From JAXLQL01 sp046331625 (GTDB lineage Bacteria > Acidobacteriota > Terriglobia > Bryobacterales > Bryobacteraceae), in contig JAXLQL010000010.1 of assembly GCA_046331625.1 (NCBI GenBank), forward strand, positions 124,001 through 188,000: 64,000 nucleotides of DNA, in the 5' to 3' direction. Shown in pieces: positions 17,539-27,029 of this stretch. Position numbers and translations under genes: made by a program. Numbering within the stretch: position 1 is the first letter of the stretch; each line of letters opens with the position of its first letter. Below the pieces are notes generated by a model that had not been told where the DNA came from, searched no databases, and saw only the letters and a list, made by a program, of their open reading frames with translations.

Positions 17539-20475
17539 CTACTCCGGCTTTCCCGACGCAAAGATCGTCCCTTGCGTGCTCGCCCCATCGAGCGTGAACC
17601 GGAGCGTGCGCGGACCCGAGCCGCCCGTGAGCTCCATGGGCACTCGGATCACCGCGACCGCCTGCCCCGGGGCTTGAACCCGGAACGATTCCACCGTCGC
17701 GGGCATGTCATCCACCATCGCCGAGGCACCCGCGATCGGAGTGTCGCCATCCACACGCCCGAACCCAGTGACGGTGACGGACACGGCGCTGCCGGCTGGG
17801 GCGGCTGCTTCCGCCGAGTTCTGCGAGCCGTCTTCGTTCTGCGCGGCAACGGCGCCGTTGCGCGTCAGGATCACAGGCGCCGCGGCTGCAACCTCGATCG
17901 CGAAACTGGCCGCATCGCGGCCCGGCTCGCTCGCCGTAATGGCAACCGTTCCCGGATCGAGCGTATAGGGCAAAGCAAAGGTGAATGTCGACGCGTTCGT
18001 GGCCGTGACCGTCACGGGAACGCCTCCGGCCGCGATCGCAAGGCCGTTTGCAGCGCCCTTCAATTGGTCGAGACTGGCGTTCACCAGCGAACCGGGAGCG
18101 AAGCTCTGCGACTCGTCGAACGCATTCGACACGGCGCTGATACGAAGCCGGCCCACGATACGGAGATCGATCATGAGATCCGGCAGGCCGGCGGCAGAGG
18201 CGACGACGCGAGCGCTGCCAGGATCGGTTCCCGCGATCGCGTTCACGGTGGCGCGTCCCTGAGCGTCACTGCGCGCGCTAGTGGCCGAGAGCCCAACCCC
18301 CTCGGCGCGGAATGTCACGGTCACGCCCGCGACACCGGTTCCGTTCGAATCGAGCACATCCACCGCGAGCGGAGCGCTGGCTCCGGTATCGATGGCGGCG
18401 GCGCTCGAAACGAGCCGCAGCCGCGCGGCGGGTAACACCGCGCCAATCCGGCGCAGACGAAAGTTCAGAAAGTCGGCGACGTAGAGGTTGTCGCGCGAAT
18501 CCACCGCCATTCCCGTGATGGAGTTGAATGTCGCGTTGGCCGGCGGACCTCCGTCTCCACCGAAACCCGCCGCCGTTCCGCCCGCAAAGCGCGCCACGTT
18601 GCCGCTTTCATCGATCAGGCGGATCTGGTTTCCGGTTCCCACGTAGATTCGATTTCGCGAGTCCACCGCCAGCGCCTCGATGCGTTCGAAGCCCGCCTGC
18701 TTGGCGGGACCGCCATCGCCGCTGGTGGTGCGCGTGCCGTTGCCTGCCACGTGGCGCACCTCGCCGGCCGTGGTCAGCGCGCGGATCACGCTTTGCTCGG
18801 TGACGAAGTAGACGGTGCCATCGCGACCCAGTGTCAACATCGTCGGCCCCGGCAGCACGGCGGATGCGGCGGACGTGGTGACGGTAGTTGCGCCGGTACC
18901 TTGTCCGGTGCCCGCAAGCGTAGTGACCCGGCCGTTGGGCGCTACCGAGCGAAGCACGTTGTTGCCGGTATCGGCGACGATGACGTTTCCATTTCGATCC
19001 ACCGCGATGGCGCCGATGCCCGTGAAGAATCGAAACGAGGGGCCATCGGCCGGCGCCGTACCACTCGCGCCGGACTGCCCGTTGCCGGCAAGAAATCGCA
19101 CAGTCCCTTGCGCGCGGTCATAGCGCTTCACGCGAGAGTCGCCGTCGAAATAGTAGATGTTGCTCTGGCCATCGAGCGCCAGGCCGCGGCAGCCCCGCAC
19201 GACCGAGTCAGCGCCCGCCGCTCCATCCGGAGTTGCGTTGGGACCGGAGTTTCCCACAAGCGTCGCCGTCTCGAGCGCCGGGGAGAGGCGCCGGATTCGC
19301 TCGGACTCGCACCAAAAGACATTTCCGATGGAATCCGTTGCCACCGACCAGACCTTGCTCGCGCGGACCTCGGCGAGCGAACGCGGCCCCGGCGCCTCGT
19401 CCCCCGAGTATCCAGGCTTGCCCATACCGGCCGCCAGCCGCAGCGAACCTTGCTCATCCATGTAGAGCAGACGAGACCCCGCCATTTCGCCAATGTAGAG
19501 CCGCTTGGATGCCGTATCGAAATAGACTGCCGCGGGCTCGTTGAGCCGCGCCGCCGTGGCCGGTCCGTCGATGCCGCTCGTGCCGGCAATGCCCGTTCCC
19601 GCCACGATCTGCGTTCCGCCGCCCGTCAAACTGATGCGGAACACCTGATGCTTTTTCTGGTCGGCCAGGAAGATCACGCCATCCGGACCGGCGGCGATCG
19701 ACGATGGATAGGTCCACGGGAGCTCACTGCCGCTACCAGCCCGTTGCCGTGTTCCCGTAGTGACGTCGATTTTGTACAGCGCCTTGCTGCCAGAGTCGGC
19801 CGCATAGAGCTGCCCGTCCGAGAACGCGATCGCCAACTGCTCGCCCTGGAACCCTTGTGCACCGTTGGGCGTGATGTCGCGGACCGTGCCGTTCTCGAGA
19901 ACGCGCACGCGCCCTGCGTTCGAATCCGTGATGAACGGGATGGCGAAGAAGAGGCGGTTGTCCGGTCCGAGAGCAAGCGAAGACGTGTAGGTGCCGAATG
20001 CGCCAATCGCCGGACCCGCAGTGAGCCGGAATCCGTTTCCCACCACCTTGGTGGTGACTCCGTCAGAGCGGATCTGATAGATGGAGGTGACGCTGGCAGC
20101 ATACGTGGATCCACCTGGCCCTGGTGAGACAGCAGACAATGCGTCAAGCGGGAGGTCGAGGCCGGGCGTAGGAATCACGGGAGGGTTGAAGGGTTCCACC
20201 GGGTCGGCGCCGGTTCCCGCAACGGTGCGAATGGCGCCAGTGGCCGGCGAGAAAATGCGGACGCGGCGGTTTCTCGCGTCGGCTATGACAAGATTGCCGC
20301 GGCCGTCGCCCGCGAGCGACGAGATGCCTGAGAACGCGATGGGCCCGCCGCCCGGTGTGCCGGTTTCGCCGTTGTATCCGGGAATCCCGGTTCCCACGAC
20401 CGTTGACACGGTCAGGTTCGATTGGCCCCAAATGCGGAGGGGGAGCAAGAAGAGAAAGAGCGTGAGAGTGCGCAT
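17539..20475 (-). CDS. Secreted NHL-repeat propeller protein with Ig and TIGR03437 domains
   Basis: A 978-residue exported protein (leader MRTLTLFLFLLPLRIWGQ). Residues about 25-690 contain many NHL-type units ('GDGRGNLVIADARNRRVRIF', 'VDRNGNVIVADTGNNVLRSV', 'VDSRDNLYVADFLNFRLRRI'), each starting with an 'AG.G..G..GDGG.A' spacer, so a large beta-propeller or two stacked ones. Residues about 695-780 form a Big_1-like Ig domain (GVAGVTVTFRAEGVG...GRATVNAIAGTDPGS). The C-terminus is a TIGR03437 domain (NAFDESQSFAPGSLVNASL..., VTGFGRVDGD). This design is common in Solibacter relatives and suggests a surface or periplasmic binding protein. No enzyme motif is visible. Confidence 0.85.
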   Translation of the reverse strand: MRTLTLFLFLLPLRIWGQSNLTVSTVVGTGIPGYNGETGTPGGGPIAFSGISSLAGDGRGNLVIADARNRRVRIFSPATGAIRTVAGTGADPVEPFNPPVIPTPGLDLPLDALSAVSPGPGGSTYAASVTSIYQIRSDGVTTKVVGNGFRLTAGPAIGAFGTYTSSLALGPDNRLFFAIPFITDSNAGRVRVLENGTVRDITPNGAQGFQGEQLAIAFSDGQLYAADSGSKALYKIDVTTGTRQRAGSGSELPWTYPSSIAAGPDGVIFLADQKKHQVFRISLTGGGTQIVAGTGIAGTSGIDGPATAARLNEPAAVYFDTASKRLYIGEMAGSRLLYMDEQGSLRLAAGMGKPGYSGDEAPGPRSLAEVRASKVWSVATDSIGNVFWCESERIRRLSPALETATLVGNSGPNATPDGAAGADSVVRGCRGLALDGQSNIYYFDGDSRVKRYDRAQGTVRFLAGNGQSGASGTAPADGPSFRFFTGIGAIAVDRNGNVIVADTGNNVLRSVAPNGRVTTLAGTGQGTGATTVTTSAASAVLPGPTMLTLGRDGTVYFVTEQSVIRALTTAGEVRHVAGNGTRTTSGDGGPAKQAGFERIEALAVDSRNRIYVGTGNQIRLIDESGNVARFAGGTAAGFGGDGGPPANATFNSITGMAVDSRDNLYVADFLNFRLRRIGAVLPAARLRLVSSAAAIDTGASAPLAVDVLDSNGTGVAGVTVTFRAEGVGLSATSARSDAQGRATVNAIAGTDPGSARVVASAAGLPDLMIDLRIVGRLRISAVSNAFDESQSFAPGSLVNASLDQLKGAANGLAIAAGGVPVTVTATNASTFTFALPYTLDPGTVAITASEPGRDAASFAIEVAAAAPVILTRNGAVAAQNEDGSQNSAEAAAPAGSAVSVTVTGFGRVDGDTPIAGASAMVDDMPATVESFRVQAPGQAVAVIRVPMELTGGSGPRTLRFTLDGASTQGTIFASGKPE

Positions 20476-20529
20476 GAGTCCGGCACAGTAGTCATCGGAC
20501 GATCCGCGCGAAAGTTGCGATTCGGGAAG

Positions 20530-22623
20530 CTACTTCGCCAGCCCCACCTGCCAGAGCAGAAACGCGTAGTCGAACGCTTCCTCGCGCAGCCGGTCATACC
20601 GCCCCGACGATCCACCGTGGCCGCCAGCCATGTTGGTGTAGAACAGCAGCGGATTCGAGTCCGTTTTGAGCGTGCGCATCTTGGCCACATACTTGGCGGG
20701 CTCGTGGTACATCACCTGGCTGTCGTCGAACGATGTCTTCACGAGCATCGAAGGGAACCCGCGGCGGTCGAGGTTCGAGTATGGACAGTAAGTCTTCATG
20801 TAGTAGTATTCGTCGCGCTTCTTGGGATTTCCCCATTCCTCGAACTCGCCGATCGTCAACGGCAATGACTCGTCGAGCATGGTGTTGATCACGTCGACGA
20901 ACGGCACGTGAGCGATCACGGCCTTGAACAGGTCGGGACGCATGTTGGTGACCGCGCCCATCAACAATCCGCCCGCGCTGCCGCCTTCGATCACCAGCCG
21001 CTCGCGAGCCGTGTACTGCTGGTTCACCAGGTGCTCCGCGCAGGCGATGAAGTCAGTGAACGTGTTCCGCTTGTTCATCATCCGGCCCTGATCGTGCCAA
21101 GCCTTGCCCATTTCTCCACCGCCGCGGATGTGCGCGAGCGCGTAGGTCACGCCGCGATCGAGCAGGCTCGCGCGCACCGAAGAAAATGTGAGCGGCCGCG
21201 AGTAGCCATACGAACCGTAGGCCGAGAGCAGCATCGGCGCCGAGCCGTCTTTCTTCAGTCCCTTGCGGTAGACGAGCGAGATCGGGATCTCGGTGCCATC
21301 CGCCGCCTTGGCGGTGATGCGCTCGGATTGATACTTGTCCGGATCGAAGCCTCCGAGAATCTCCACGCGTTTGACCAGGGTCGCTTTGCGCGAGGCGAGG
21401 TCATAGTCGTAGTTCGAAGGTGGCGTAGTGAATGACTGGTAGTTGTAGCGATACGTCTTGGTGTCGAAATCGGCGTTGGTTCCCGGCGAGATGTCATAGG
21501 CCGCTTCCGGCACCGCGATCCGGTGGCTCGCCTTCGTCTTCAAGTCGATCACGCGGATATGCGGCAGTCCGCCTTCGCGCTCGAACAACGTCATGTATCC
21601 GGCGAACATGTCGAAATCGTCGAGCATCACCTTGTCTTTGTGCGGAACCTCCTCGTGCCACCGCGCCTTGCCGGGCGCGCTCACCGGCGCCGACACGATG
21701 CGGAAGTTGCGGCCCTTGTCGTTCGTGCGGATGTAGAAGCGGTCGCCATTGTGATCCACCGCGTATTCGTGCTCGGGCTCTCGCGCCTGAATCATCTTGA
21801 ACTCCCCGCGCGGCGTCGCGGCGGACAAGTAGCGGGCCTCGGAGGTCGTGTGGCTCTCCGCCTGCAGGATCAGGTACGCCTTGCTGCGCGTGCGCTGCAC
21901 GCCCACGCGGAACCGCTCGTCCTTTTCTTCGTAGACGAGGTCATGCGCATCCGATCCGAGCTCGTGCCGGTAGAGGCGATACTGGCGCTTCGCCGAGTCT
22001 TCCACCGTGTAGAAAAGCGTCTTGTTATCGGCGGCCCAGGCGACCGAGCCCACCTTCTCGGCGATCGGTCCGGTAACCTTGCCGCTCGTCAGATCCTTGA
22101 CGAAGAGGCGGTACTGGCGGAAGCCCACATTGTCGGTGGTGTAGGCGAGTTGCTGCTCGTCATCGGCAACCTGCATCGCGGCGGCTGCCATGAATCGCTC
22201 ACCCTTGGCGAGTTCGTTGAGATCGAGGAAGACGGCTTCCGCCGCTTCGAGCGTGCCCTTCTTGCGGCAGTAGATCGAATACTGCTTGCCCTCTTCGGTC
22301 CGCGAATAATACAGGTATCCGCCCTTGCGATACGGCGCGGTAGTGTCGGTCTGCTTGATGCGTCCGAGCATCTCCTTGTAGAGGGTCTCGCGCAGCGAAG
22401 CGAACGGCGCCAGCACCGACTCGGCGTAGGCGTTCTCGGCTTCAAGGTAGGTTTTGACGTCAGGGTTGGTTTTTTCGCGCAGCCAGAAGTAGTCGTCCAC
22501 GCGTTGATCGCCGTGGAGCATCTCGACGTGTGGGATCTTCTTGGCCACCGGCGGCTTTGCGTTCTCAGCGGCGGCGGCGAGAATTGCGAGCAGGAATGCG
22601 TACGCGAGCAGGATTTTCAGCAA
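20530..22623 (-). CDS. ptrB: S9 family prolyl oligopeptidase / oligopeptidase B
   Basis: A 697-residue serine peptidase with a signal peptide (MLKILLAYAFLLAILAAAA). After an N-terminal beta-propeller (about 60-420, beginning VDDYFWLREKTNPDVKTYLEAENAY, the classical S9A start), the alpha/beta-hydrolase domain carries the nucleophile in GGSAGG (Ser549), Asp634 in FDDSQVMY, and His669 in GGHGG. The DSQVMYHEPAKYVAKMR block and GHGGSSGRYD point to oligopeptidase B (cleaving after basic residues) rather than prolyl oligopeptidase. The order and spacing of the triad are normal, and the protein has the usual length. It is a single-gene unit on the minus strand whose 5' end faces the tRNA-Pro gene. 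Confidence 0.93.
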   Translation of the reverse strand: MLKILLAYAFLLAILAAAAENAKPPVAKKIPHVEMLHGDQRVDDYFWLREKTNPDVKTYLEAENAYAESVLAPFASLRETLYKEMLGRIKQTDTTAPYRKGGYLYYSRTEEGKQYSIYCRKKGTLEAAEAVFLDLNELAKGERFMAAAAMQVADDEQQLAYTTDNVGFRQYRLFVKDLTSGKVTGPIAEKVGSVAWAADNKTLFYTVEDSAKRQYRLYRHELGSDAHDLVYEEKDERFRVGVQRTRSKAYLILQAESHTTSEARYLSAATPRGEFKMIQAREPEHEYAVDHNGDRFYIRTNDKGRNFRIVSAPVSAPGKARWHEEVPHKDKVMLDDFDMFAGYMTLFEREGGLPHIRVIDLKTKASHRIAVPEAAYDISPGTNADFDTKTYRYNYQSFTTPPSNYDYDLASRKATLVKRVEILGGFDPDKYQSERITAKAADGTEIPISLVYRKGLKKDGSAPMLLSAYGSYGYSRPLTFSSVRASLLDRGVTYALAHIRGGGEMGKAWHDQGRMMNKRNTFTDFIACAEHLVNQQYTARERLVIEGGSAGGLLMGAVTNMRPDLFKAVIAHVPFVDVINTMLDESLPLTIGEFEEWGNPKKRDEYYYMKTYCPYSNLDRRGFPSMLVKTSFDDSQVMYHEPAKYVAKMRTLKTDSNPLLFYTNMAGGHGGSSGRYDRLREEAFDYAFLLWQVGLAK

Positions 22624-22684
22624 GACGGACCTCTCCGCTATTGTCGCGCGCTACGGCACATCTCGCTACGCTACACTAGGAAGA

Positions 22685-22709
22685 GCGCCATTTCGTGGCG
22701 CTGCTTTTC
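22685..22709 (+). other. Hairpin upstream of tRNA-Pro
   Basis: A 7-bp perfect inverted repeat (AGCGCCA with TGGCGCT, 5-base loop) followed by GCTTTTC lies 5 bases before the tRNA. It looks like a weak rho-independent terminator on the plus strand, but no plus-strand gene lies before it, so it could equally be an attenuator or 5'-leader fold of the tRNA transcript. Confidence 0.3.
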
Positions 22710-22713
22710 TCTC

Positions 22714-22790
22714 GGGCTGTGGCGCAGCCTGGCTAGCGCGCTTGCTTGGGGTGCAAGAGGTCCCGGGTTCAAATCCCGGCAGCCCGACCA
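22714..22790 (+). tRNA. tRNA-Pro (GGG anticodon)
   Basis: A complete cloverleaf with encoded CCA. The acceptor stem pairs CGGGCTG (22714-22720) with CAGCCCG (22780-22786), followed by ACCA. The D arm is GCGCAGCCTGGCTAGCGC, the anticodon arm has stem CTTGC/GCAAG with loop TTGGGGT (anticodon GGG at 22748-22750), and the T arm contains GGTTCAAATCC. All stems pair without mismatches. It is a single tRNA with no neighbouring tRNA in the window, in a spacer between a minus-strand peptidase and a plus-strand TonB receptor. Confidence 0.97.
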
Positions 22791-23125
22791 ATCCCCCCTC
22801 AACCAATCACTGGCATCGGTGTCTCCACGGCACATGCATCCAGCCATCCAGCTCTCTGGCTGCCACCCCGTACAGAAGCTGCCGTATCGACCCTGGCATC
22901 GTCATGCGGATGAATCGTGCGCCGTACGCACTTCGAGGCACTATGGCCGGTGCTCCCGGGAGACCAGTTCCGGCGTCAACTGGCGCCGCCCGATTCCGGT
23001 TGCTCCGGGAAGCCGCCGCTACCTGCGAGCCCTTGAAAGTCTTCACGCATACTCGGGCGACCCGCTCGGGCGTCTGGCTCCGTTCCGGATGAAAGAACGC
23101 CGCCGCCTTCTGATAGATTCACACT
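22791..23125. other. Intergenic spacer, no gene recognised
   Basis: A 335-base stretch between the tRNA-Pro and the TonB receptor start. Open frames on both strands exist but none has a plausible product or start signal. The region is GC-rich with no striking repeat. The TonB gene promoter is probably within it. tRNA 3' flanks are common integration targets, but no att-like repeat of the tRNA 3' end was found here. Confidence 0.6.
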
Positions 23126-26100
23126 ATGAGGCTTTCGGCAACCATCGTCCTCGCGTGCGCTGTTCTCCGAGCCCAGACCAATACGGGCTCCATTACGGGC
23201 CTGGTGACCGATGGCGCGGGCGCCTCGGTGCCCGGCGCAAAAGTGGTGATCCGGGAGTTGGGCACGAACGCTACCGTCAATACCGTGACCACCGGCGCTG
23301 GCAGTTATACGGCGCCTTCGCTGCCGGTGGGCAGCTATGCAGTGACGGTGTCGGCGGCGGGCTTCAAGCGGGGCAGCGCAACCGGGCTCGAAGTGAGAGC
23401 CACCCAAACCACGACGCAGAACTTCGCGCTGCAAGTGGGCGAGGTGACGGAATCCGTGACCGTTTCCGCGGATTCTTCGTTGGTGAATCCGAACTCGTCG
23501 GCGGTGACGACAAGCATCGGCGAGAAGATGCTGGATGATATTCCGTTCATGGACCGCTCGACGCTTTCCGTGGTGCTGCTGGCGCCGGGCGCACAAGGCG
23601 ACCCGCAATACAACGGCGGTGTGCAAAGCGACCTGCCCGGCGTGTTCACGCAGGCTGTGGCGCCGGGCGCCACCATCTCCGTTGGCGGTGGCATTCCGGG
23701 CGGCGGATCGACGCTGGTGGACGGCTCGGATGTGACGGCCGCGGGGAATGGCCGGATGATCACGACTTTTTCGCGGGATCAGGTGTCTGAGGTTTCGGTG
23801 CAGGCGAATGGCATTCCCGCGCAGTATGGCCGGACGACGAGCGCGATCATCAACCAGGCCACGCGTTCCGGGGGCAACCGGTTGCGCGGCAATCTTTCGT
23901 GGTCTCACCTGGATCCGTATCTGCAGACGCAGGCGCTTGGCGCCGCCTTTCCACCGACTCAACACTATGACCAAGCCGCCGTGGCCGTGGGCGGGCCGGT
24001 GGTGATTCCGAAGATCTACAACGGCCGCGACAAGACGTTCTTCTGGTCGACCTTCGAACCACAACGGCTGAAGATGTTCTTCGGCGCGACGCGTTCACGG
24101 CTGCCCACCGCCGATGAGCTGCAGGGCAAGTTCAATAACTCATACGACCTGCTGGACCCGGTACTGCGGCAGCAGAACATCGACGCGGCCATTTCATCGC
24201 AGATCCGTAGCAACAGTCTGCGGTATCACTATCCCCTGAACGAGCAGGGTTTCCCGAACGGCGAGTTGCTGCCGACAGCGGCGCGCCCGGTGATTCCCAA
24301 CAACGACCTGAGTGCGACGCTGGCGCGCAACCCGATGGCGCAGAAGATTCTGAGGACGCTGTTTCCCTTCACGCCCGGCCAGCCGACGGCGTTCATTCGC
24401 TGGCTACGGCCGGATGGCAACACCGACATCGACGGGAACAATGCCATTTGGGCGCGCGGCGTGAACACGATCGACAACCGGTACAGCTTCAAGATCGACC
24501 AGCTTCTCGGAGAGAAGAGCCGGCTGGCTTTTCGCTATGCGTATTCGCCGATTACCGGCACACGGTTCGATTGGGCGGGCTATGCCGACCCGGGCGATTC
24601 GATTGCGCAGGACCAATTCCGGTCGCGCAACATGTCGTTGATCCACACGCACTCGTTTTCGCCGACAGTGTTCAACGAGTTCCGGGTGAGCTACTCGCGC
24701 GGCAACAGCTTGCGCGATGCGAACGAGGCGGCTTTGTCGAAGGACTGGGCGAAGGAACTCGGCTTGGTACCGGCGATTTCGGGGCGGGGCTTTCCGTCGA
24801 TCATCACGCGCGGGTTCAATGCGCAAGGCAGTTTCAACGGGACGTCGCTCGATGTGAATCTCGGCGTGGGAAACGACCTGTCGGTGGTGCGGGGCCGGCA
24901 CACGTTCAAGTTCGGCGGCGAGCACCGGCGCGTGCAACTGAACCGCCACGATTACGGCGGGCAGAACGGCGGCACTTACTCTTTCGCGGGACAGATTACG
25001 CCGAATACGGGCAGCGTGAATACGTTGATCGATCAGATTGGCGGGCTGATCACGGGGTCGGTGAACACCTTCGTCTATCGCACGGTGCCGACGGTCGCGT
25101 ACTATCGCTGGCGCTACGCAGCGGCCTACGCCCAGGACGATTTCAAGCTGACATCCCGGCTGACGCTGAATCTGGGTGTGCGCTGGGACATGGAAACGCC
25201 GCGGACCGAGAAATATGACCGGCAGGGCGCCTTCGTGCCGGATTTGAAGGGCACGATCGACGGCAAGGCGGTCGCGGGCGGGTTTGCGTTCTCCGGTACG
25301 AACGGCCTGCCGCGCAGCCTGTGGCCGGTGAATTACCGGGGCTGGCAGCCGCGCATCGGGCTGGCGTGGGCGGCGCGCCCGTGGATGACGTGGCGGGCGT
25401 CGTACAACCTGATCAAGACGCCGTTGACGGGCGTGGGCGCCGATGTCGATCCGGATTTCAACATCAGTTCGGACTCGGTTTCCTCGCCGGCGCGGACGGG
25501 CGGCGTGGCGCCCGGGCCGGTGAACCTGATTTCGAATCCGATTGGTCCGTTGACGGCGCCGCGCCTGGTGGGGCGGGATCCGGTTTTCTTCATGAACAAC
25601 GTGAATCAGTTCACCTTCTATGCGATTCCGCAATCGGATCTGGTGCCCAACGTCCAGAAGTGGCACTTGGGGACGCAGATGGTGGTTCGGCGCGACCTGG
25701 TGATTTCGATCGGTTACGACGGCACGAAGGGCACGCACTTGTTTACGAGGGGCTACCGGTTGAACTCAGTGGATCCGGCGCGAGTGATTCCTCTGGTGGC
25801 GGCCGGAGCGGACTTCCAATCGACCAGCGAGGCGAACAACCCCATCGGGATCCGCAATTCGGACGCGAGCCTGATTCGCGGAACGATTCTGGATGCCATG
25901 CGCCCGTTCCCACAGTGGTTCAACCGCAACATCACGACGCGCTACGACCGTTCGGGCAATTCGATTTATCACGGCCTGGGCGTGGGCTTCCAGAAGCGGT
26001 ACGCGAAGGGCGTGACAGTGCAGGGGGCGTACACGTGGTCGAAGTCGATCGATGACGAGGTGTCGAACTATCAGGGATCGGGCGCTTCCGACATTTTCGG

Positions 26101-26788
26101 CGCGATTCCGTATCAATCGGTGAACCGGCGCGGCGAGCGCAGCCTGTCGGTTTTCGACGTGCCGCACAAGTTCAACACCGCGGCGAGTTGGCAGATTCCG
26201 TTCGCGCGCAAGCGCATTTGGGGAGACTGGAATCTCTCGGGGCTGTTCATGCGCTCGGCTGGCTATCCAGCGAGCGCGATTGCGGGCAACAATGGCTGGT
26301 TCCAATCGATTGGCGGCGGCAACGCGCTGGATGGCTTTACGCTGCGGCCGGACCGGGTGCTCGGCGTGCCGGTGATTAATCCGGTCTGGCGGGATTCGCC
26401 ATTCACGCAGCCGTATCTGAATCCGGCGGCCTTCGCCATTCCGGGCTCCGATGGGCAGCCGGCGCTGGGCAACACGCCGCGGACGCTGCCGGATGCGCGC
26501 AGCCCTTCGACGACATCGTTCGATGCGTCGTTGTTCAAGAACTTCCGGCTGGGCCGGGATGCGAGCCGGCGCTTGCAACTGCGCGTGGATGTGATCAACG
26601 TGGCGAATCATCCGAACTTCTTCATCAACCCGAACTCGAGCCGGACGCTGGGGGCGTTCAACTTCACCGCGACGACGCGGACCTTTACTCCGAGCAATCG
26701 CTTCCAGGCGCTGGATCCGAATAACACGGGGCAGTTCGGCAACTATGCCGGGCGGTCGTTCCGGATGTCGGCCCGAGTCTATTTCTAG
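23126..26788 (+). CDS. Large TonB-dependent receptor, Oar-like, with carboxypeptidase regulatory N-terminus
   Basis: A 1220-residue outer-membrane protein with a short signal peptide (MRLSATIVLACAVLRAQ). Residues about 20-110 form the carboxypeptidase-regulatory-like fold (GSITGLVTDGAGASVPGAKVVIREL... GSYAVTVSAAGFKR). The plug region follows (EVTESVTVSADSSLVNPNSS... and GRTTSAIINQATRSG). The remaining ~950 residues are beta-barrel strands rich in aromatic and Tyr/Asn turns, ending in the F-terminated motif YAGRSFRMSARVYF. This is the typical acidobacterial TonB receptor used to import large ligands such as polysaccharide or siderophore-like compounds. The specific ligand is unknown. A DUF1592/DUF1552 pair follows. 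Confidence 0.93.
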   Translation: MRLSATIVLACAVLRAQTNTGSITGLVTDGAGASVPGAKVVIRELGTNATVNTVTTGAGSYTAPSLPVGSYAVTVSAAGFKRGSATGLEVRATQTTTQNFALQVGEVTESVTVSADSSLVNPNSSAVTTSIGEKMLDDIPFMDRSTLSVVLLAPGAQGDPQYNGGVQSDLPGVFTQAVAPGATISVGGGIPGGGSTLVDGSDVTAAGNGRMITTFSRDQVSEVSVQANGIPAQYGRTTSAIINQATRSGGNRLRGNLSWSHLDPYLQTQALGAAFPPTQHYDQAAVAVGGPVVIPKIYNGRDKTFFWSTFEPQRLKMFFGATRSRLPTADELQGKFNNSYDLLDPVLRQQNIDAAISSQIRSNSLRYHYPLNEQGFPNGELLPTAARPVIPNNDLSATLARNPMAQKILRTLFPFTPGQPTAFIRWLRPDGNTDIDGNNAIWARGVNTIDNRYSFKIDQLLGEKSRLAFRYAYSPITGTRFDWAGYADPGDSIAQDQFRSRNMSLIHTHSFSPTVFNEFRVSYSRGNSLRDANEAALSKDWAKELGLVPAISGRGFPSIITRGFNAQGSFNGTSLDVNLGVGNDLSVVRGRHTFKFGGEHRRVQLNRHDYGGQNGGTYSFAGQITPNTGSVNTLIDQIGGLITGSVNTFVYRTVPTVAYYRWRYAAAYAQDDFKLTSRLTLNLGVRWDMETPRTEKYDRQGAFVPDLKGTIDGKAVAGGFAFSGTNGLPRSLWPVNYRGWQPRIGLAWAARPWMTWRASYNLIKTPLTGVGADVDPDFNISSDSVSSPARTGGVAPGPVNLISNPIGPLTAPRLVGRDPVFFMNNVNQFTFYAIPQSDLVPNVQKWHLGTQMVVRRDLVISIGYDGTKGTHLFTRGYRLNSVDPARVIPLVAAGADFQSTSEANNPIGIRNSDASLIRGTILDAMRPFPQWFNRNITTRYDRSGNSIYHGLGVGFQKRYAKGVTVQGAYTWSKSIDDEVSNYQGSGASDIFGAIPYQSVNRRGERSLSVFDVPHKFNTAASWQIPFARKRIWGDWNLSGLFMRSAGYPASAIAGNNGWFQSIGGGNALDGFTLRPDRVLGVPVINPVWRDSPFTQPYLNPAAFAIPGSDGQPALGNTPRTLPDARSPSTTSFDASLFKNFRLGRDASRRLQLRVDVINVANHPNFFINPNSSRTLGAFNFTATTRTFTPSNRFQALDPNNTGQFGNYAGRSFRMSARVYF

Positions 26789-27029
26789 ACCGGGGCAAGT
26801 ACCGGGCAAGCACCCCAGGGCGCGGCGAGGTGGGAATTCGGCCGTAAGACGGCCGGCCGAGTCGCCTTTGTCCATCTCGAAACGGGCCGGTCGAGATCCT
26901 CACCGGACGACCACGTGAAACACGCCGCTGAACGGCTACAAAGGCGCAGGCGACGGAGGGGCAGTCGCGTCCGCAGCGCTTGCCGCGCCCGCGCGGACCC
27001 GGCATCGCGTGATAGACTTCCCTCGGAGA

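Noticed and set aside
22541..23092. Frames crossing the tRNA-Pro and its 3' flank
   Set aside because: They run through a clear tRNA and lack any recognisable product.
22714..23125. Possible prophage or island attachment at the tRNA-Pro 3' end
   Set aside because: No repeat of the tRNA end and no integrase were found in the window.
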